Of a stretch of 64,000 bases of DNA, positions 25,832-35,344 are shown one piece after another. The stretch comes from Bacteroidales bacterium (GTDB lineage: Bacteria; Bacteroidota; Bacteroidia; Bacteroidales; GCA-2748055): the NCBI GenBank assembly GCA_029210725.1, contig JARGFM010000001.1, positions 209,530 to 273,529 of the forward strand, written 5' to 3'. A program made the translations under genes and the position numbers. A model generated the notes under the pieces. That model ran no database searches, had not been told where the DNA came from, and saw only the letters and a program-made list of their open reading frames with translations. Numbering within the stretch: position 1 is the first letter of the stretch; every line of letters begins with the position of its first letter.

Positions 25832-26836
25832 TTAGTTATTATTCTCGTTTCCGTCATAGGCCCATTTCAAATAGATGGCCCCCCAGGTGAATCCTCCGCC
25901 AAAAGCAGACAGGATCAGGTTATCTCCCTTTTTCAACTGCGATTCCCATTCCCACAGACAGAGTGGTATGGTGGCAGCAGTTGTATTCCCATACTTTTCA
26001 ATGTTGATCATTACCTTTTCTTTCGGAATCCCCATGCGGCGGGCAACGGCCTCAATAATCCGCATATTGGCCTGGTGAGGAACCAGCCAGGTAAGGGTTT
26101 CGGGTGTGAGACCGTTCTTATGCATGATTTCCACAGAAACATCTGCCATTTTGGATACGGCCACCTTAAAGACGGCCTGGCCCTCCTGATAAACAAAGTG
26201 TTCCTTGGCATCCACGGTTTCCCGTGTAGCCGGATGGGCCGACCCGCCGGCCTTCATATGAAGACTTTTCATTCCGCTTCCATCAGCTTCAAGAATAGCA
26301 TCCATAACCCCCAACTCTTCCTCCACAGGCTCCAGCAAAACAGCAGCTGCGCCATCACCAAAAAGGGGACAGGTGGTTCGGTCGGTATAATCGGTGATGG
26401 CCGACATCATATCTGCCCCTACAAGTATCACTTTCTTATACTGACCCGACTGAATAAAGCTGGCCGCTGTCTGCAATCCAAATACAAATCCCGAACAAGC
26501 TGCCGAAATATCAAAACTCCATGCACCTTTGATCCCCACTTTGTCGGCAATCAGGTTTGCGGTTGAGGGAAAATGATAATCCGCAGTAATGGTAGCACAG
26601 ATCACAAGCTCGATTTCATCCGGAGAGGTTCCGGTCTTCTCCAGCAATCCCTCTACGGCACGGGCACCCATATCCGAGGTAGCCCCCTCCTTAAGGATCC
26701 TTCTCTCCTTAATGCCTATCCGTTGCATGATCCACTCATCGGTGGTCTCAACCATGGTACTTAACTCATCATTGGTAAGCCTGTATTCAGGTACCCAGCC
26801 ATGAATTCCGGTTATTCCCGCTGCAATCTTAATCAT
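25832..26836 (-). CDS. fabH: Beta-ketoacyl-ACP synthase III
   Basis: A 334-residue thiolase-fold enzyme that starts fatty acid synthesis by condensing acyl-CoA with malonyl-ACP. The catalytic Cys114 is in SAACSGF, the His in VPHQANMRI and the Asn in [25 protein letters not shown] is the family N-terminal mark. Its ATG overlaps the end of plsX by four bases. Confidence 0.96.
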   Translation of the reverse strand: MIKIAAGITGIHGWVPEYRLTNDELSTMVETTDEWIMQRIGIKERRILKEGATSDMGARAVEGLLEKTGTSPDEIELVICATITADYHFPSTANLIADKVGIKGAWSFDISAACSGFVFGLQTAASFIQSGQYKKVILVGADMMSAITDYTDRTTCPLFGDGAAAVLLEPVEEELGVMDAILEADGSGMKSLHMKAGGSAHPATRETVDAKEHFVYQEGQAVFKVAVSKMADVSVEIMHKNGLTPETLTWLVPHQANMRIIEAVARRMGIPKEKVMINIEKYGNTTAATIPLCLWEWESQLKKGDNLILSAFGGGFTWGAIYLKWAYDGNENNN

Positions 26837-27777
26837 CTGTCCAGTTCTTCTTTTATCCTGTTGACTAATCCTGCTCCAACCACCTCAGCCGTGTGAAGGA
26901 GCATATTTTTTATAGCTTTATCATTGGAGATTCCGTGCCCGATTAGCAGGGGAGCATTTACACCCAACACCGGAGTGCCTCCAAAATTTTCAAAATTAAA
27001 TAATTCAAAATAACCATCCCCCAGGTTTTTCAGAGAAAGCACTTTATAAAAGGCTTCCGCCTGCTTCAGCATGATATTCCCGATAAAGCCATCAGTTACT
27101 ATTACATCCGCCCTGCTGGAGACGAACATCTCATTGGCCTCAATATTTCCTACAAAATTGTAAGTGGACGACTCCTTCATCAACTGGTATGCACTCCGGG
27201 TAACCATGTTCCCTTTACTTTCTTCGATCCCTACATTAAGCAAAGCTACGGCCGGATCCGAAATTCCATGAACCAAATGAGAATAAATGGTACCAATTGT
27301 GCCATACTGGTATAAAACATCAGGGCGTGCATCAGGATTGAGTCCCACATCCAGAATGACAGATTGTGTTCCCTCCACGTTGGGAATGGTGGCGGCTATG
27401 GCAGGACGAATGATTCCGGGTATGGAAGTAATTATCTGCATGGCACCAACCATCATGGCTCCGGTATTTCCGGCACTGCAAAATCCGTCAATCTCCCCTC
27501 TGGCCAGCAGCCGCTGGCCCTTAAAGAGCCCGGCCTGAGGTTTCTCTTTAAATACCTTGAGGGGATGGTCGTCCATCCCAACTGAATCTGCGGCATGAAA
27601 ATACGAAAACCCGCTAAGGTCGAGTTGTTGTTCTTCCGAGTAGCGGGTAATAAGTTCCTGATCACCGATCAATACAAGCTCCGTGCCAGCAGGTAAAGAT
27701 TCCCTGGCGAGTATGGCTCCGCGAATTACAGAGCCAGGAGCAAAATCGCCCCCCATCGTATCAATCCCAATGCGCAT
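26833..27777 (-). CDS. plsX: Phosphate acyltransferase
   Basis: A 314-residue enzyme converting acyl-ACP to acyl phosphate for phospholipid synthesis. The start [24 protein letters not shown] and [10 protein letters not shown]-like segments ([14 protein letters not shown]) are diagnostic. It sits between rpmF and fabH, a widespread order. Confidence 0.96.
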   Translation of the reverse strand: MRIGIDTMGGDFAPGSVIRGAILARESLPAGTELVLIGDQELITRYSEEQQLDLSGFSYFHAADSVGMDDHPLKVFKEKPQAGLFKGQRLLARGEIDGFCSAGNTGAMMVGAMQIITSIPGIIRPAIAATIPNVEGTQSVILDVGLNPDARPDVLYQYGTIGTIYSHLVHGISDPAVALLNVGIEESKGNMVTRSAYQLMKESSTYNFVGNIEANEMFVSSRADVIVTDGFIGNIMLKQAEAFYKVLSLKNLGDGYFELFNFENFGGTPVLGVNAPLLIGHGISNDKAIKNMLLHTAEVVGAGLVNRIKEELDR

Positions 27778-27811
27778 GGGTTACCGGGCTAACGCCCTGG
27801 AAATAAAGGTT

Positions 27812-28006
27812 CTAAGCTATGTCTGCTTCAGCGTCGATAACAAGCTTACCTTTATAATAAAGGTTACCATCGACGTAATAAGCACGGTGACGTTCATGAA
27901 CGGTTCCTGTGGTTGAACAGGTAGAGAGCGTGGGAGCCTCCGCCTTATAATGCGTTCTTCTTTTGTCTCTTCTGGTCTTTGAAGTCTTTCTTTTCGGATG
28001 TGCCAT
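27812..28006 (-). CDS. rpmF: 50S ribosomal protein L32
   Basis: A 64-residue basic protein starting [17 protein letters not shown]. The zinc ribbon cysteines of other L32 forms are mostly absent (only one Cys, in LSTCSTTG), so this is the zinc-free type. It begins 2 bases after the DUF177 stop. Confidence 0.95.
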   Translation of the reverse strand: MAHPKRKTSKTRRDKRRTHYKAEAPTLSTCSTTGTVHERHRAYYVDGNLYYKGKLVIDAEADIA

Positions 28007-28008
28007 AG

Positions 28009-28548
28009 CTATTTAGTGTTTTTTATAATTTTTTTTAATGCATCCCACCTGGGATCCATGTTTTCTTCTTTGTCCGGTTCTCTGGTCCGGTGAGCATCAA
28101 GTTTCTTCAGCATCTCCGGATTACAAGCGGAGTTTCCATCGGAATCTTCAGGATGATACTTTTGATAAGGAAGTGCCAGAACAATAAATTCATACAGATA
28201 CTGGTCGACCGCTATTTCATGATCGTCCCTGCCAATGATCAAAACATCATCCTCAACTTCGCCCGGAAGATCCCCCGTTTTCACAAAAATCGTCTGTGTT
28301 GTGGAAATCTCCGTCATAAAATACTCCAGGCAGCGGTCACACATTACCTTCACTTCGCCATTCAACTTGAAATGGAGTGAGAGAACGCCCTGCTTTTTCT
28401 CCAGCCTCACATTTGCATGCACATTTCCATCGTCGATTTCCGGATGCTCAAATAAACCAAAGAACTGCCTGTCAAGCTCAAATGAAAAATCGTGATCACC
28501 TTCTCCTAAACCCGAAATGCGTACTGCATATGATCCCCGCTTTTTCAC
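28009..28548 (-). CDS. DUF177/YceD family protein
   Basis: A 179-residue protein of the DUF177 family, which is linked to 23S rRNA accumulation and nearly always precedes rpmF. The CDRCLEYF motif and the acidic middle ([32 protein letters not shown]) are typical. The start is GTG 28548. It heads the long minus-strand run through the ATPase genes. Confidence 0.88.
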   Translation of the reverse strand: MKKRGSYAVRISGLGEGDHDFSFELDRQFFGLFEHPEIDDGNVHANVRLEKKQGVLSLHFKLNGEVKVMCDRCLEYFMTEISTTQTIFVKTGDLPGEVEDDVLIIGRDDHEIAVDQYLYEFIVLALPYQKYHPEDSDGNSACNPEMLKKLDAHRTREPDKEENMDPRWDALKKIIKNTK

Positions 28549-28568
28549 AAGACTTCAATTTGGGAGTG

Positions 28569-28576
28569 CAAAAGTA
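28569..28576 (-). promoter_or_regulatory. Candidate -7 element for the DUF177-rpmF-plsX-fabH operon
   Basis: The minus strand reads TACTTTTG, a full match to TAnnTTTG, 20 bases before the GTG start at 28548. Confidence 0.5.
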
Positions 28577-28673
28577 TAAATTTATCTCATATAAAAAAAC
28601 AAAACTAACGCTTTAATTGATGACAGTAAGGAGATTAAACAGGACGAAAATTCTGCAATAAAAACGGAAAAAA

Positions 28674-29051
28674 TCAGCCAATCATCTGCTGAATGATTTC
28701 CATAAGCGAATCAATAAAAAAATCATCCTTGGTCAGATAGCGGTTCGCGCCATTTTCCATAAACTCGGCCAGCAGGGTGTCATCTCCCTGTCCGGTCAGA
28801 ATGACAACGGGAACCCCCTTATTGACCTTCCTGATCTCCTTTAGTGTATCCAGGCCACTGAGCTTTTTTTCACCGGCACCCGCAAGAACATGATCCAGAA
28901 CGATAAGTCTCGGATTCAACTGAAGATTTTGCAGGCACTCCTCCCCGGTATGGAAACATACCACATCGTAGTCATGCCTGCTTTGAAAAGTAAATTCCAT
29001 CAGGTTCAGAATCACTTTGTCATCATCTATAAAAAATATGGGCCTGCTCAT
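28674..29051 (-). CDS. Stand-alone response regulator receiver domain
   Basis: A 125-residue CheY-like receiver without an output domain. The acidic pocket FIDDDK, the phosphoacceptor in LIVLDHVL, the Thr in VVILTGQG and the Lys in RYLTKDDF are all present, so it should be phosphorylatable. ATG 29051 is chosen over a longer frame. No histidine kinase lies next to it; it diverges from the FtsX-type permease. A partner among the kinases at 57698 or 61913 is possible but unproven. Confidence 0.88.
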   Translation of the reverse strand: MSRPIFFIDDDKVILNLMEFTFQSRHDYDVVCFHTGEECLQNLQLNPRLIVLDHVLAGAGEKKLSGLDTLKEIRKVNKGVPVVILTGQGDDTLLAEFMENGANRYLTKDDFFIDSLMEIIQQMIG

Positions 29052-29264
29052 TTCAGATTGAATCGCTTTTTCAGACAGAGGATAAAAATAGCAATTTATT
29101 TTTTTCTTTGTTCGTCCTTGTCCGATAACGAACAGATGATATACGAAACCGGACATCTTCCATCAATCACTTATGCCATATTTTATTCTTTTACAAGTAT
29201 TTAAAGATTTTGGCACTGCAATTGAAATTATGTGAGACTGGATAACCGAAAAATCACTGCTCCG

Positions 29265-31703
29265 ATGTCACTTTTAAAAAATTACCTGCTTTCCCTGCTT
29301 AGAAATGCCAGACGTGATATCTATTTCACGCTGTTAAACCTTCTTGGACTTGCCGCTGGAATCACGGCTGCCATTCTGATTTTTCTTTATGTACAGGACC
29401 AGCTTACCTTCGACAGGCATAATGCTCAATATGAACGTATCTATCGCCTGGAAGGCGACTTTTTTATCAGTGAAAAACAGGACCTGACCGCCATTACCCA
29501 AATTCCGCTTGGTCCAACATTAAAAGATGAATATCCTGAAATTGTGGAACAGGTCAGGATATTGCCCCGAAGGGATTTTTATTTTAAACAAGGGGAAGAC
29601 ACCTTTAAGGAGGACAGCATCATGCTGGCCGACTCCACCATATTTTCTGTATTTTCCGTACCTTTTGTAAGTGGCGACCCGGGTACAGCCCTTACCGCAC
29701 CTTTCTCCATGGTGATCAGCCGTTTGCTGGCTCAAAAATATTTTGGCACCTGGGATGTGGTCGGGAAGAGCATGCAGGACCTGGAGGGAACCACCTTCAA
29801 TATCACCGGGGTCTTTGAGGACCTGCCCGGGAACGTGCACCTCCACTATAATGGCCTGGTCTCCTCCGCTACCATTGAAGATCAGATTGGCAGTGAACGC
29901 TTCAATGACCGCAGCGCGGGTGCATTCTGGAATGTAAACGCCTATACCTATGTGTTGATGGCCGAAAATACCTCCCCGGACATGGTATTATCAAAATTTC
30001 CTGAATTCTATGACAAATACATGAAGGAGCTGGGAGAGCAGATCAATGCATCCTTCAAGCTGCGGATCACCCCGCTGGCGGATGTTCACTTTCAAAAAGA
30101 TGAACTGACCTGGGATCTGCCCAAAGGAAATATGAATTATGTCTATATCATGGCCATTATAGCCATTCTGCTGATTATTATTGCCAGTATCAATTATACA
30201 AACCTCACCACGGCACGTGCGACCAGTCGAGGCAAGGAAATCGGAATCAGGAAGGTGGGAGGGGCAGATAAGAGTCTTTTAAGGTCACAATTCCTGGGAG
30301 AATCCCTGGCAATGGCCATCCTGGCAGGAATCCTTGCTGTTTTTCTGTCCGCACTGATATTGCCCTTATTTAATAACCTGGCCGGGAAAGAGTTTAACAT
30401 AAGCACCTTTTTTCAACCTTCCATTCTCCTGTTTATTCTGGGGATCTCTATTCTGACCGGTCTTCTGTCGGGAATCTATCCGGCCACCTACCTGGCTTCC
30501 TTTAATCCGTTGGCCATTCTGAAAGGGAACGGGGTCAGCAGCAAGGACCGGGGGTGGTTGAGAAGGGGACTGGTGATTGCCCAGTTTCTAATCTCTTCGG
30601 TAATGATCATTGGATCAATCGTGGTGGCACTTCAAATGGGATATATCCAGAAAAAGGACCTGGGTTTCGACCGCGATCAGATCCTACTGCTTTCTTTGAA
30701 CGATACCGCGATCATCAACAATGTGGGAGCTTTTATGGAAGAAATTGAGCGCTATCCGGCCGTGGAAGAGACTTCCACCTCCACCACAGCTCCCGGCCGA
30801 TTTTTCGGGAAACAGGTGATGACCGCTGAGCAGAACAATGGTGAAATGCAGGAGAAAGCCTTCAACAACATTATTGTCAATCACGATTACATGGATGTGA
30901 TGGGGCTGGAACTCGTTGAGGGGCGATTCTATGACAGACAATTCGGATCCGACCTGAGCACGGCTTTTGTGGTAAATGAAGCCCTGGTCCGGGAGATGCA
31001 ATGGGGAGATTCAGCCCTGGGAAAACAGTTTATTGTCGGGGTAAATATCCAGGGGGCCAATAACCCGGTCGGCGAAATTATCGGGGTGGTGAAGGACTTT
31101 CATTATGGTTCTCTTCACAATCCCGTCGAATCACTGGTGTTACGATGTTTTAATAATCAAGGATTTATGCGGACTCTTTCCGTGAGAGTTAGAGGAGACG
31201 ACATGCAGGGAGTGATCGGCTGGATCCGGGATGTCAGAGAATCCTTCCATCCGGCATATCCCATACAGTACAGCTTCTTAAGCGATGAACTGGACAAGCT
31301 CTATGAGGAGGAAGGAGTGGTCTTTGCCCTGGTCATCTCCTTTACGATCCTGATCATTTTCATAGCTGCACTTGGCTTACTGGGGCTATCCTCCTTTATG
31401 ACCGTAAAACGAACCCGGGAAACAGGAGTAAGAAGAGTCATGGGTGCAAGCCAGAACCAGATCCTGGTACTCTTCCTGACACAATTCTCCAAATGGGTGA
31501 TCATCTCCAACATACTGGCCTGGCCTCTCTCCTATTTCGTGATGAAACACTGGCTGCAGAATTTCACCTACCGGATCGACTTTCCGTTCTGGACCTTTAT
31601 CATATCTTTGCTGTTATCACTAAGCATTGCTGTGATCACCGTAAGCTGGCAATCAATTAAGGCCTCCCGGATGAATCCGGCTGCCTCCATCAGGGTGGAA
31701 TGA
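29265..31703 (+). CDS. FtsX/MacB-type ABC transporter permease
   Basis: An 812-residue permease with the layout membrane helix, periplasmic MacB-like core domain, three helices (NYVYIMAIIAILLIIIASINYTN onward), a further helix pair and second periplasmic domain, then a final three-helix FtsX block (VFALVISFTILIIFIAALGLLG). The motifs TSRGKEIGIRKVGGA and RTRETGVRRVMGAS are the coupling-helix marks. Large Bacteroidota permeases of this kind move or sense envelope-active compounds with a separate ATPase, which is not adjacent here. ATG 29265 gives the usual family N-terminus; GTG 29232 is an alternative. Confidence 0.9.
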   Translation: MSLLKNYLLSLLRNARRDIYFTLLNLLGLAAGITAAILIFLYVQDQLTFDRHNAQYERIYRLEGDFFISEKQDLTAITQIPLGPTLKDEYPEIVEQVRILPRRDFYFKQGEDTFKEDSIMLADSTIFSVFSVPFVSGDPGTALTAPFSMVISRLLAQKYFGTWDVVGKSMQDLEGTTFNITGVFEDLPGNVHLHYNGLVSSATIEDQIGSERFNDRSAGAFWNVNAYTYVLMAENTSPDMVLSKFPEFYDKYMKELGEQINASFKLRITPLADVHFQKDELTWDLPKGNMNYVYIMAIIAILLIIIASINYTNLTTARATSRGKEIGIRKVGGADKSLLRSQFLGESLAMAILAGILAVFLSALILPLFNNLAGKEFNISTFFQPSILLFILGISILTGLLSGIYPATYLASFNPLAILKGNGVSSKDRGWLRRGLVIAQFLISSVMIIGSIVVALQMGYIQKKDLGFDRDQILLLSLNDTAIINNVGAFMEEIERYPAVEETSTSTTAPGRFFGKQVMTAEQNNGEMQEKAFNNIIVNHDYMDVMGLELVEGRFYDRQFGSDLSTAFVVNEALVREMQWGDSALGKQFIVGVNIQGANNPVGEIIGVVKDFHYGSLHNPVESLVLRCFNNQGFMRTLSVRVRGDDMQGVIGWIRDVRESFHPAYPIQYSFLSDELDKLYEEEGVVFALVISFTILIIFIAALGLLGLSSFMTVKRTRETGVRRVMGASQNQILVLFLTQFSKWVIISNILAWPLSYFVMKHWLQNFTYRIDFPFWTFIISLLLSLSIAVITVSWQSIKASRMNPAASIRVE

Positions 31704-32536
31704 TAAGTGGAAAGATATTAGGAAACAGCTGCGTAATAAATGGCTTTTTGGCAGATGCATCAGGTTTTGTTCCGGATATGTCTGCCGAGATTTATTATGA
31801 GGTGGTCCGGTTGATCGAAGGAAAATTTCTCTTTCTGCCCGATCACCTGAACAGGCTTCAACAATCCATTTCCGGTTCAGGAATTGAGTACCCGGGCCAT
31901 AAAAGTATTACGGAGAGCCTGGCTTTGCTGGTCACCGGTAATCCCTGCCGGGAGGGAAATATCCGGATCTGCCTGCAAGCCGCCGGAGACAACAAACCCC
32001 GGTTGCAATGCTATTTCATCCCCTATTATTATCCCAGGCCGGACATGTATAAAAAGGGAGTGAAACTGTCCATATATCCGCATGTAAGACCCAACCCGGG
32101 AATAAAAAAATGGGATGATCAATTCCGGAATTCGGTGGCCAGGTACATCCTCGAACAGAAGGTTTATGAAGCAGCACTGATTAACCATCAAAACCAGATC
32201 ACCGAAGGGAGCCGGTCCAATATTTTTTTTATCGACCGGGAAAGCAGGCTGATTACCCCTCCTGAAAAGGAAATCCTGCCCGGGATTACAAGAAAATATG
32301 TGTTGGAAATTGCACGAAAAAACAGCATCGTCCTTCTGGAAAAACCCATTGCTGTGGGCCAGCTGGACAGCCTGGTAGCTGCTTTTATTTCCGGCACCTC
32401 ACCAAAGGTCCTTCCGGTCAGACAGATAGATGAATATCTTTTTGATGTGGGCCATCCTTTCATGCAGCAGCTGATGAATCAGTTTGAACTGTTGATCCGG
32501 GAAAATCTCACCGGTATTGATATGCCCGGGAATTAA
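31700..32536 (+). CDS. Class IV PLP-dependent aminotransferase/lyase
   Basis: A 278-residue fold-type IV PLP enzyme of the BCAT/D-amino acid aminotransferase/aminodeoxychorismate lyase group. ITEGSRSNIFFI and ISGTSPKVLPV are the PLP-phosphate-binding signatures, and a lysine in GIKKWDDQFRNS is the likely Schiff-base residue. Sequence alone does not separate aminodeoxychorismate lyase (PabC) from aminotransferases; the short length and lack of branched-chain marks favour a PabC-like or general role. Its ATG overlaps the stop of the permease (ATGA), an odd but tight coupling. Confidence 0.8.
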   Translation: MISGKILGNSCVINGFLADASGFVPDMSAEIYYEVVRLIEGKFLFLPDHLNRLQQSISGSGIEYPGHKSITESLALLVTGNPCREGNIRICLQAAGDNKPRLQCYFIPYYYPRPDMYKKGVKLSIYPHVRPNPGIKKWDDQFRNSVARYILEQKVYEAALINHQNQITEGSRSNIFFIDRESRLITPPEKEILPGITRKYVLEIARKNSIVLLEKPIAVGQLDSLVAAFISGTSPKVLPVRQIDEYLFDVGHPFMQQLMNQFELLIRENLTGIDMPGN

Positions 32537-32583
32537 AACGAATACGTACTTTTAATTGTTTATCCGTCGAAAAACCTCCAGAA

Positions 32584-33045
32584 ATGAAACCCTTTATAGT
32601 CCTATGCTCTCTGATCCCGGCCTTTCTCAGCATGGAAGCCCAGGAAAAACGAATTTATCATTCCGCGGGTAGTGAATTAATCTTATCCGGGGCGGATATG
32701 AATTTTAAGGAATCCGATGTGAGTAACAACCTTCGCTTTACCCTCTTCTTTCATACTCAGCAACACCTCAATTTTGATCTGAGCGATAACCTGGGACTTT
32801 ATACCGGTTTTGCCATCCGCAATGTGGGATTAATCATGGAGGACTATTTTCAGAATGTGGGGTATGATGTGGACAACACACATCCCGATTATAACAAGAA
32901 CACAAAGATCAAGCACCGGAGTTATTCCCTGGGCTTCCCCCTGGCTCTTAAAATAGGCTCTTTTGATAAGAACTTTTTCCTGTATGCCGGAGGGGAACTG
33001 CGAATGATGGACGGCGATTCATTTCACACTGTCGCATATCACTAA
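32584..33045 (+). CDS. Outer-membrane beta-barrel protein, apparently shortened
   Basis: A 153-residue exported protein with a signal peptide (MKPFIVLCSLIPAFLSMEAQ) and alternating strands typical of Bacteroidota barrels (FFHTQQHLNFDLSDNLGLYTGFAIRNVGL, HRSYSLGFPLALKIGS, FFLYAGGELRMM). It stops abruptly after about half the strands of such a barrel (GDSFHTVAYH), 30 bases before a tRNA gene. It may be the remnant of a longer gene; no frame-shifted continuation was seen. Confidence 0.55.
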   Translation: MKPFIVLCSLIPAFLSMEAQEKRIYHSAGSELILSGADMNFKESDVSNNLRFTLFFHTQQHLNFDLSDNLGLYTGFAIRNVGLIMEDYFQNVGYDVDNTHPDYNKNTKIKHRSYSLGFPLALKIGSFDKNFFLYAGGELRMMDGDSFHTVAYH

Positions 33046-33059
33046 TCACACTTTTTTTA

Positions 33060-33067
33060 TAACTTTG
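33060..33067 (+). promoter_or_regulatory. Candidate -7 element of the tRNA-Val gene
   Basis: TAACTTTG matches TAnnTTTG and ends 7 bases before the mature tRNA 5' end at 33075, so transcription would start close to the mature end. Confidence 0.6.
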
Positions 33068-33074
33068 ACCGTCC

Positions 33075-33149
33075 GGGGTGTTAGCTCAGTTGGTTCAGAG
33101 CGCATGCTTGACAGGCATGAGGTCACTGGTTCGATTCCAGTACATCCCA
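33075..33149 (+). tRNA. tRNA-Val (anticodon GAC)
   Basis: A complete 75-base cloverleaf. The acceptor stem pairs GGGGTGT (33075-33081) with ACATCCC (33142-33148) with one G-T pair; the D stem is GCTC/GAGC; the anticodon stem CATGC/GCATG encloses TTGACAG with anticodon GAC at 33110-33112, reading valine codons; the T arm is ACTGG-TTCGATT-CCAGT. The discriminator is A33149 and CCA is not encoded. It has its own promoter and terminator. Confidence 0.95.
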
Positions 33150-33157
33150 CAGATCAA

Positions 33158-33199
33158 GAGCCATAATCAGTTGCATTTTAGCTGCTTATGGCTTTTTTT
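33158..33199 (+). terminator. Rho-independent terminator of tRNA-Val
   Basis: AGCCATAA and CAG pair with CTG and TTATGGCT (33159-33193) across a short loop, followed by a run of T to 33199. It ends about 48 bases before the next ATG at 33248. Confidence 0.75.
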
Positions 33200-33247
33200 A
33201 TTCGGAAATTGAGAATAATCTTATCTTTATTCTGGAAGCCTGTAAAT

Positions 33248-34456
33248 ATGAATCGTTGCCTGATTATTCTGTTCTGCTTTAGCCAGATATGCTACGCGCA
33301 ACAAGAATATGATAGCCTGGAAATTCCTGAATCCCTCCCGGTTTTCTATGGAAACAGATTATCTACTCATCCTTTGGGCATCCTGTCCTCAAGGACCAAT
33401 CATATTTTTCAGACCAAAGCTGCCAAAACATACTCCCTGGCCTTTGGTATATCCAGTGGGAACATCTGGCTGCCCTATGTGAGAGCTTATCAACCCCTGA
33501 ATGAAGCGGATAAAGATCTGATGCGCTCGTTTGTCTGGAACGATCGGGATTATTACTTCGACCAGGAGAATTCACCCTCCGAATCGATGGGGTTTCAGGC
33601 CGATGGAATCATAAGAGCCTACCAGTTACATCTGAATATTCCGCTATTCAACAAGCACGAATTAATGGTAAATTCCCGGGTATTTTCCCTGGATGGAGGT
33701 AGGATCCCCTACTCGCTGCTGACCAGTGACCGCCTGATCGAATGGTTCCATTCCAATGTTGCAGGGGGAGAAGATCCATTTGCCAGAAAGGTCTATGGAA
33801 TGGATCAGGCTTATATCCGCTACACAGATGAGGATGGCAGAACACTGGAAATAGATAAAGGGCAGTTCACCTTCTCCGGAATGGACCTTAACTACACCTA
33901 TTATCCGGAAATTAAAAGCCTTGAAAATCACCGGATATACACAAACTTCGGAATGCAGCTGGGGCTCAATGCCAGCCGGTACAATTCATCCCTGGATGTT
34001 GGACTGAGCACCTCGCTAATTAAGATAATACCAATAAGAAACAACCGGGCGATACATGCTGGAGCAGGCTTAAGTGCCATATATCAAAACCTGATCTTGT
34101 TTGGTGATCCGGTTCACATTCGTAACAGAAATGCTCTGCTCAGTTCAGAGGTCCTTCTGAGCTATATCATTCCTGTAAAAAGATCGGGTTGTTTTTCATT
34201 AGCCCTAAGCTATCATATCCGGAGTTCCATGAATAAGAGGAAGGATTTTGAGACCATCGTGCTTACAGGAGACAGAATTACATCCCACTGGCACTATAGT
34301 ATTTCCCACTTCTATAAAGTTTTATCTGCAAATTACCTGATTATATCCTACTCAAAAGGAGCCTTTGCTTATTCGATCTTTCTGAGAGAAGATTTTTCAG
34401 TCGATAATGCCCCTGATGCCCAGACAGGCTTTGGAATAAAAATGAGTTTTAAATAA
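33248..34456 (+). CDS. Exported protein of unknown function, probable outer-membrane barrel
   Basis: A 402-residue protein with a clear signal peptide (MNRCLIILFCFSQICYAQQ). The rest is rich in alternating aromatic strands, e.g. KTYSLAFGISSGNIWLPYVRAY, HRIYTNFGMQLGLNASRYN, and ends in the strand TGFGIKMSFK with terminal aromatic residue, as expected of an outer-membrane barrel. It resembles DUF3187-like barrels only in general pattern; I do not recognise the family. ATG 33248 is chosen because the signal peptide starts there, and the frame upstream runs through the tRNA terminator. Confidence 0.7.
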   Translation: MNRCLIILFCFSQICYAQQEYDSLEIPESLPVFYGNRLSTHPLGILSSRTNHIFQTKAAKTYSLAFGISSGNIWLPYVRAYQPLNEADKDLMRSFVWNDRDYYFDQENSPSESMGFQADGIIRAYQLHLNIPLFNKHELMVNSRVFSLDGGRIPYSLLTSDRLIEWFHSNVAGGEDPFARKVYGMDQAYIRYTDEDGRTLEIDKGQFTFSGMDLNYTYYPEIKSLENHRIYTNFGMQLGLNASRYNSSLDVGLSTSLIKIIPIRNNRAIHAGAGLSAIYQNLILFGDPVHIRNRNALLSSEVLLSYIIPVKRSGCFSLALSYHIRSSMNKRKDFETIVLTGDRITSHWHYSISHFYKVLSANYLIISYSKGAFAYSIFLREDFSVDNAPDAQTGFGIKMSFK

Positions 34457-34481
34457 GCTTTTTGTTTACATTTATAATCCT

Positions 34482-35330
34482 ATGATAAAACAGCTCTACA
34501 GGTTTCTCAGTCCAAGGTTTCAGAACCTTTTCCTGGAATACAAAGTACATCCAAAACCAAGGTACGGTCATGGACTGCCGGCACATCCGGAGCTGCTTAA
34601 AATTATTGATGCCAACAGGGAGACCTATATAAAGTTGCTTGAAAAAGCTCTGGCAAACAAAAAGAAGATCTGGGAGATCAGAGATTCCAAGGAGGAGACC
34701 GACAAAGCCAAACCTAGCTGGAACAACGGGTACCTGCCCGGACTGGATATTATCGGGATCTACACCATACTGGCCCGCTTCAAGCCCAAAAGATATATTG
34801 AAATAGGATCGGGCAACTCCACCCGGGTAGCCCATAAAGCCTTTATGGAGAATGATCTGAGCACCGAGTTTATTTCCATCGACCCCAGGCCGCGGACAGA
34901 GATCGACCAGCTCCCCAACCGGATGATCCGGGAACCCTTTGAGAATGTTACTCTGGATATCGTGGCCGAACTGAATGCCAATGATGTCCTTTTCCTGGAC
35001 AATTCACACCGGATTTTTCCCAACTCCGATTCCATGGTTTTCTTTATGGAAATCCTTCCACGGCTTAAAAGGGGGGTTATTGTTCATCTTCATGATATCT
35101 ATCTGCCCTACGATTACCCCCAGTTTATGTGCAACAGGTTCTACTCGGAACAATACGGGCTGGCCTTTTATCTGCTATCAAATCCGGATAAGTATGAACC
35201 CATTCTGCCAAACTATTATATTTCTGAGGATCAGGAATTATCCGGGCTGATTGCTCCGATCTGGGATCATGAAAATCTCAGGAATGTAGAGCGGCACGGG
35301 GGCTCCTTCTGGCTCAGAATTGCTGAATAA
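34482..35330 (+). CDS. Class I SAM-dependent methyltransferase
   Basis: A 282-residue protein. Motif I is RYIEIGSGNSTRVAH, followed by FISIDPRPR (acidic end of strand 2), NDVLFLDNSHRIFPNSD and a late HLHDIYLPYDYPQ segment, the pattern of the Methyltransf_24 type often found in glycan or natural-product modification. The acceptor is unknown. It lies between a barrel protein and a YdjC-like deacetylase on the same strand, 25 and 14 bases away. Confidence 0.75.
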   Translation: MIKQLYRFLSPRFQNLFLEYKVHPKPRYGHGLPAHPELLKIIDANRETYIKLLEKALANKKKIWEIRDSKEETDKAKPSWNNGYLPGLDIIGIYTILARFKPKRYIEIGSGNSTRVAHKAFMENDLSTEFISIDPRPRTEIDQLPNRMIREPFENVTLDIVAELNANDVLFLDNSHRIFPNSDSMVFFMEILPRLKRGVIVHLHDIYLPYDYPQFMCNRFYSEQYGLAFYLLSNPDKYEPILPNYYISEDQELSGLIAPIWDHENLRNVERHGGSFWLRIAE

Positions 35331-35344
35331 CAAAAAATATCGCT

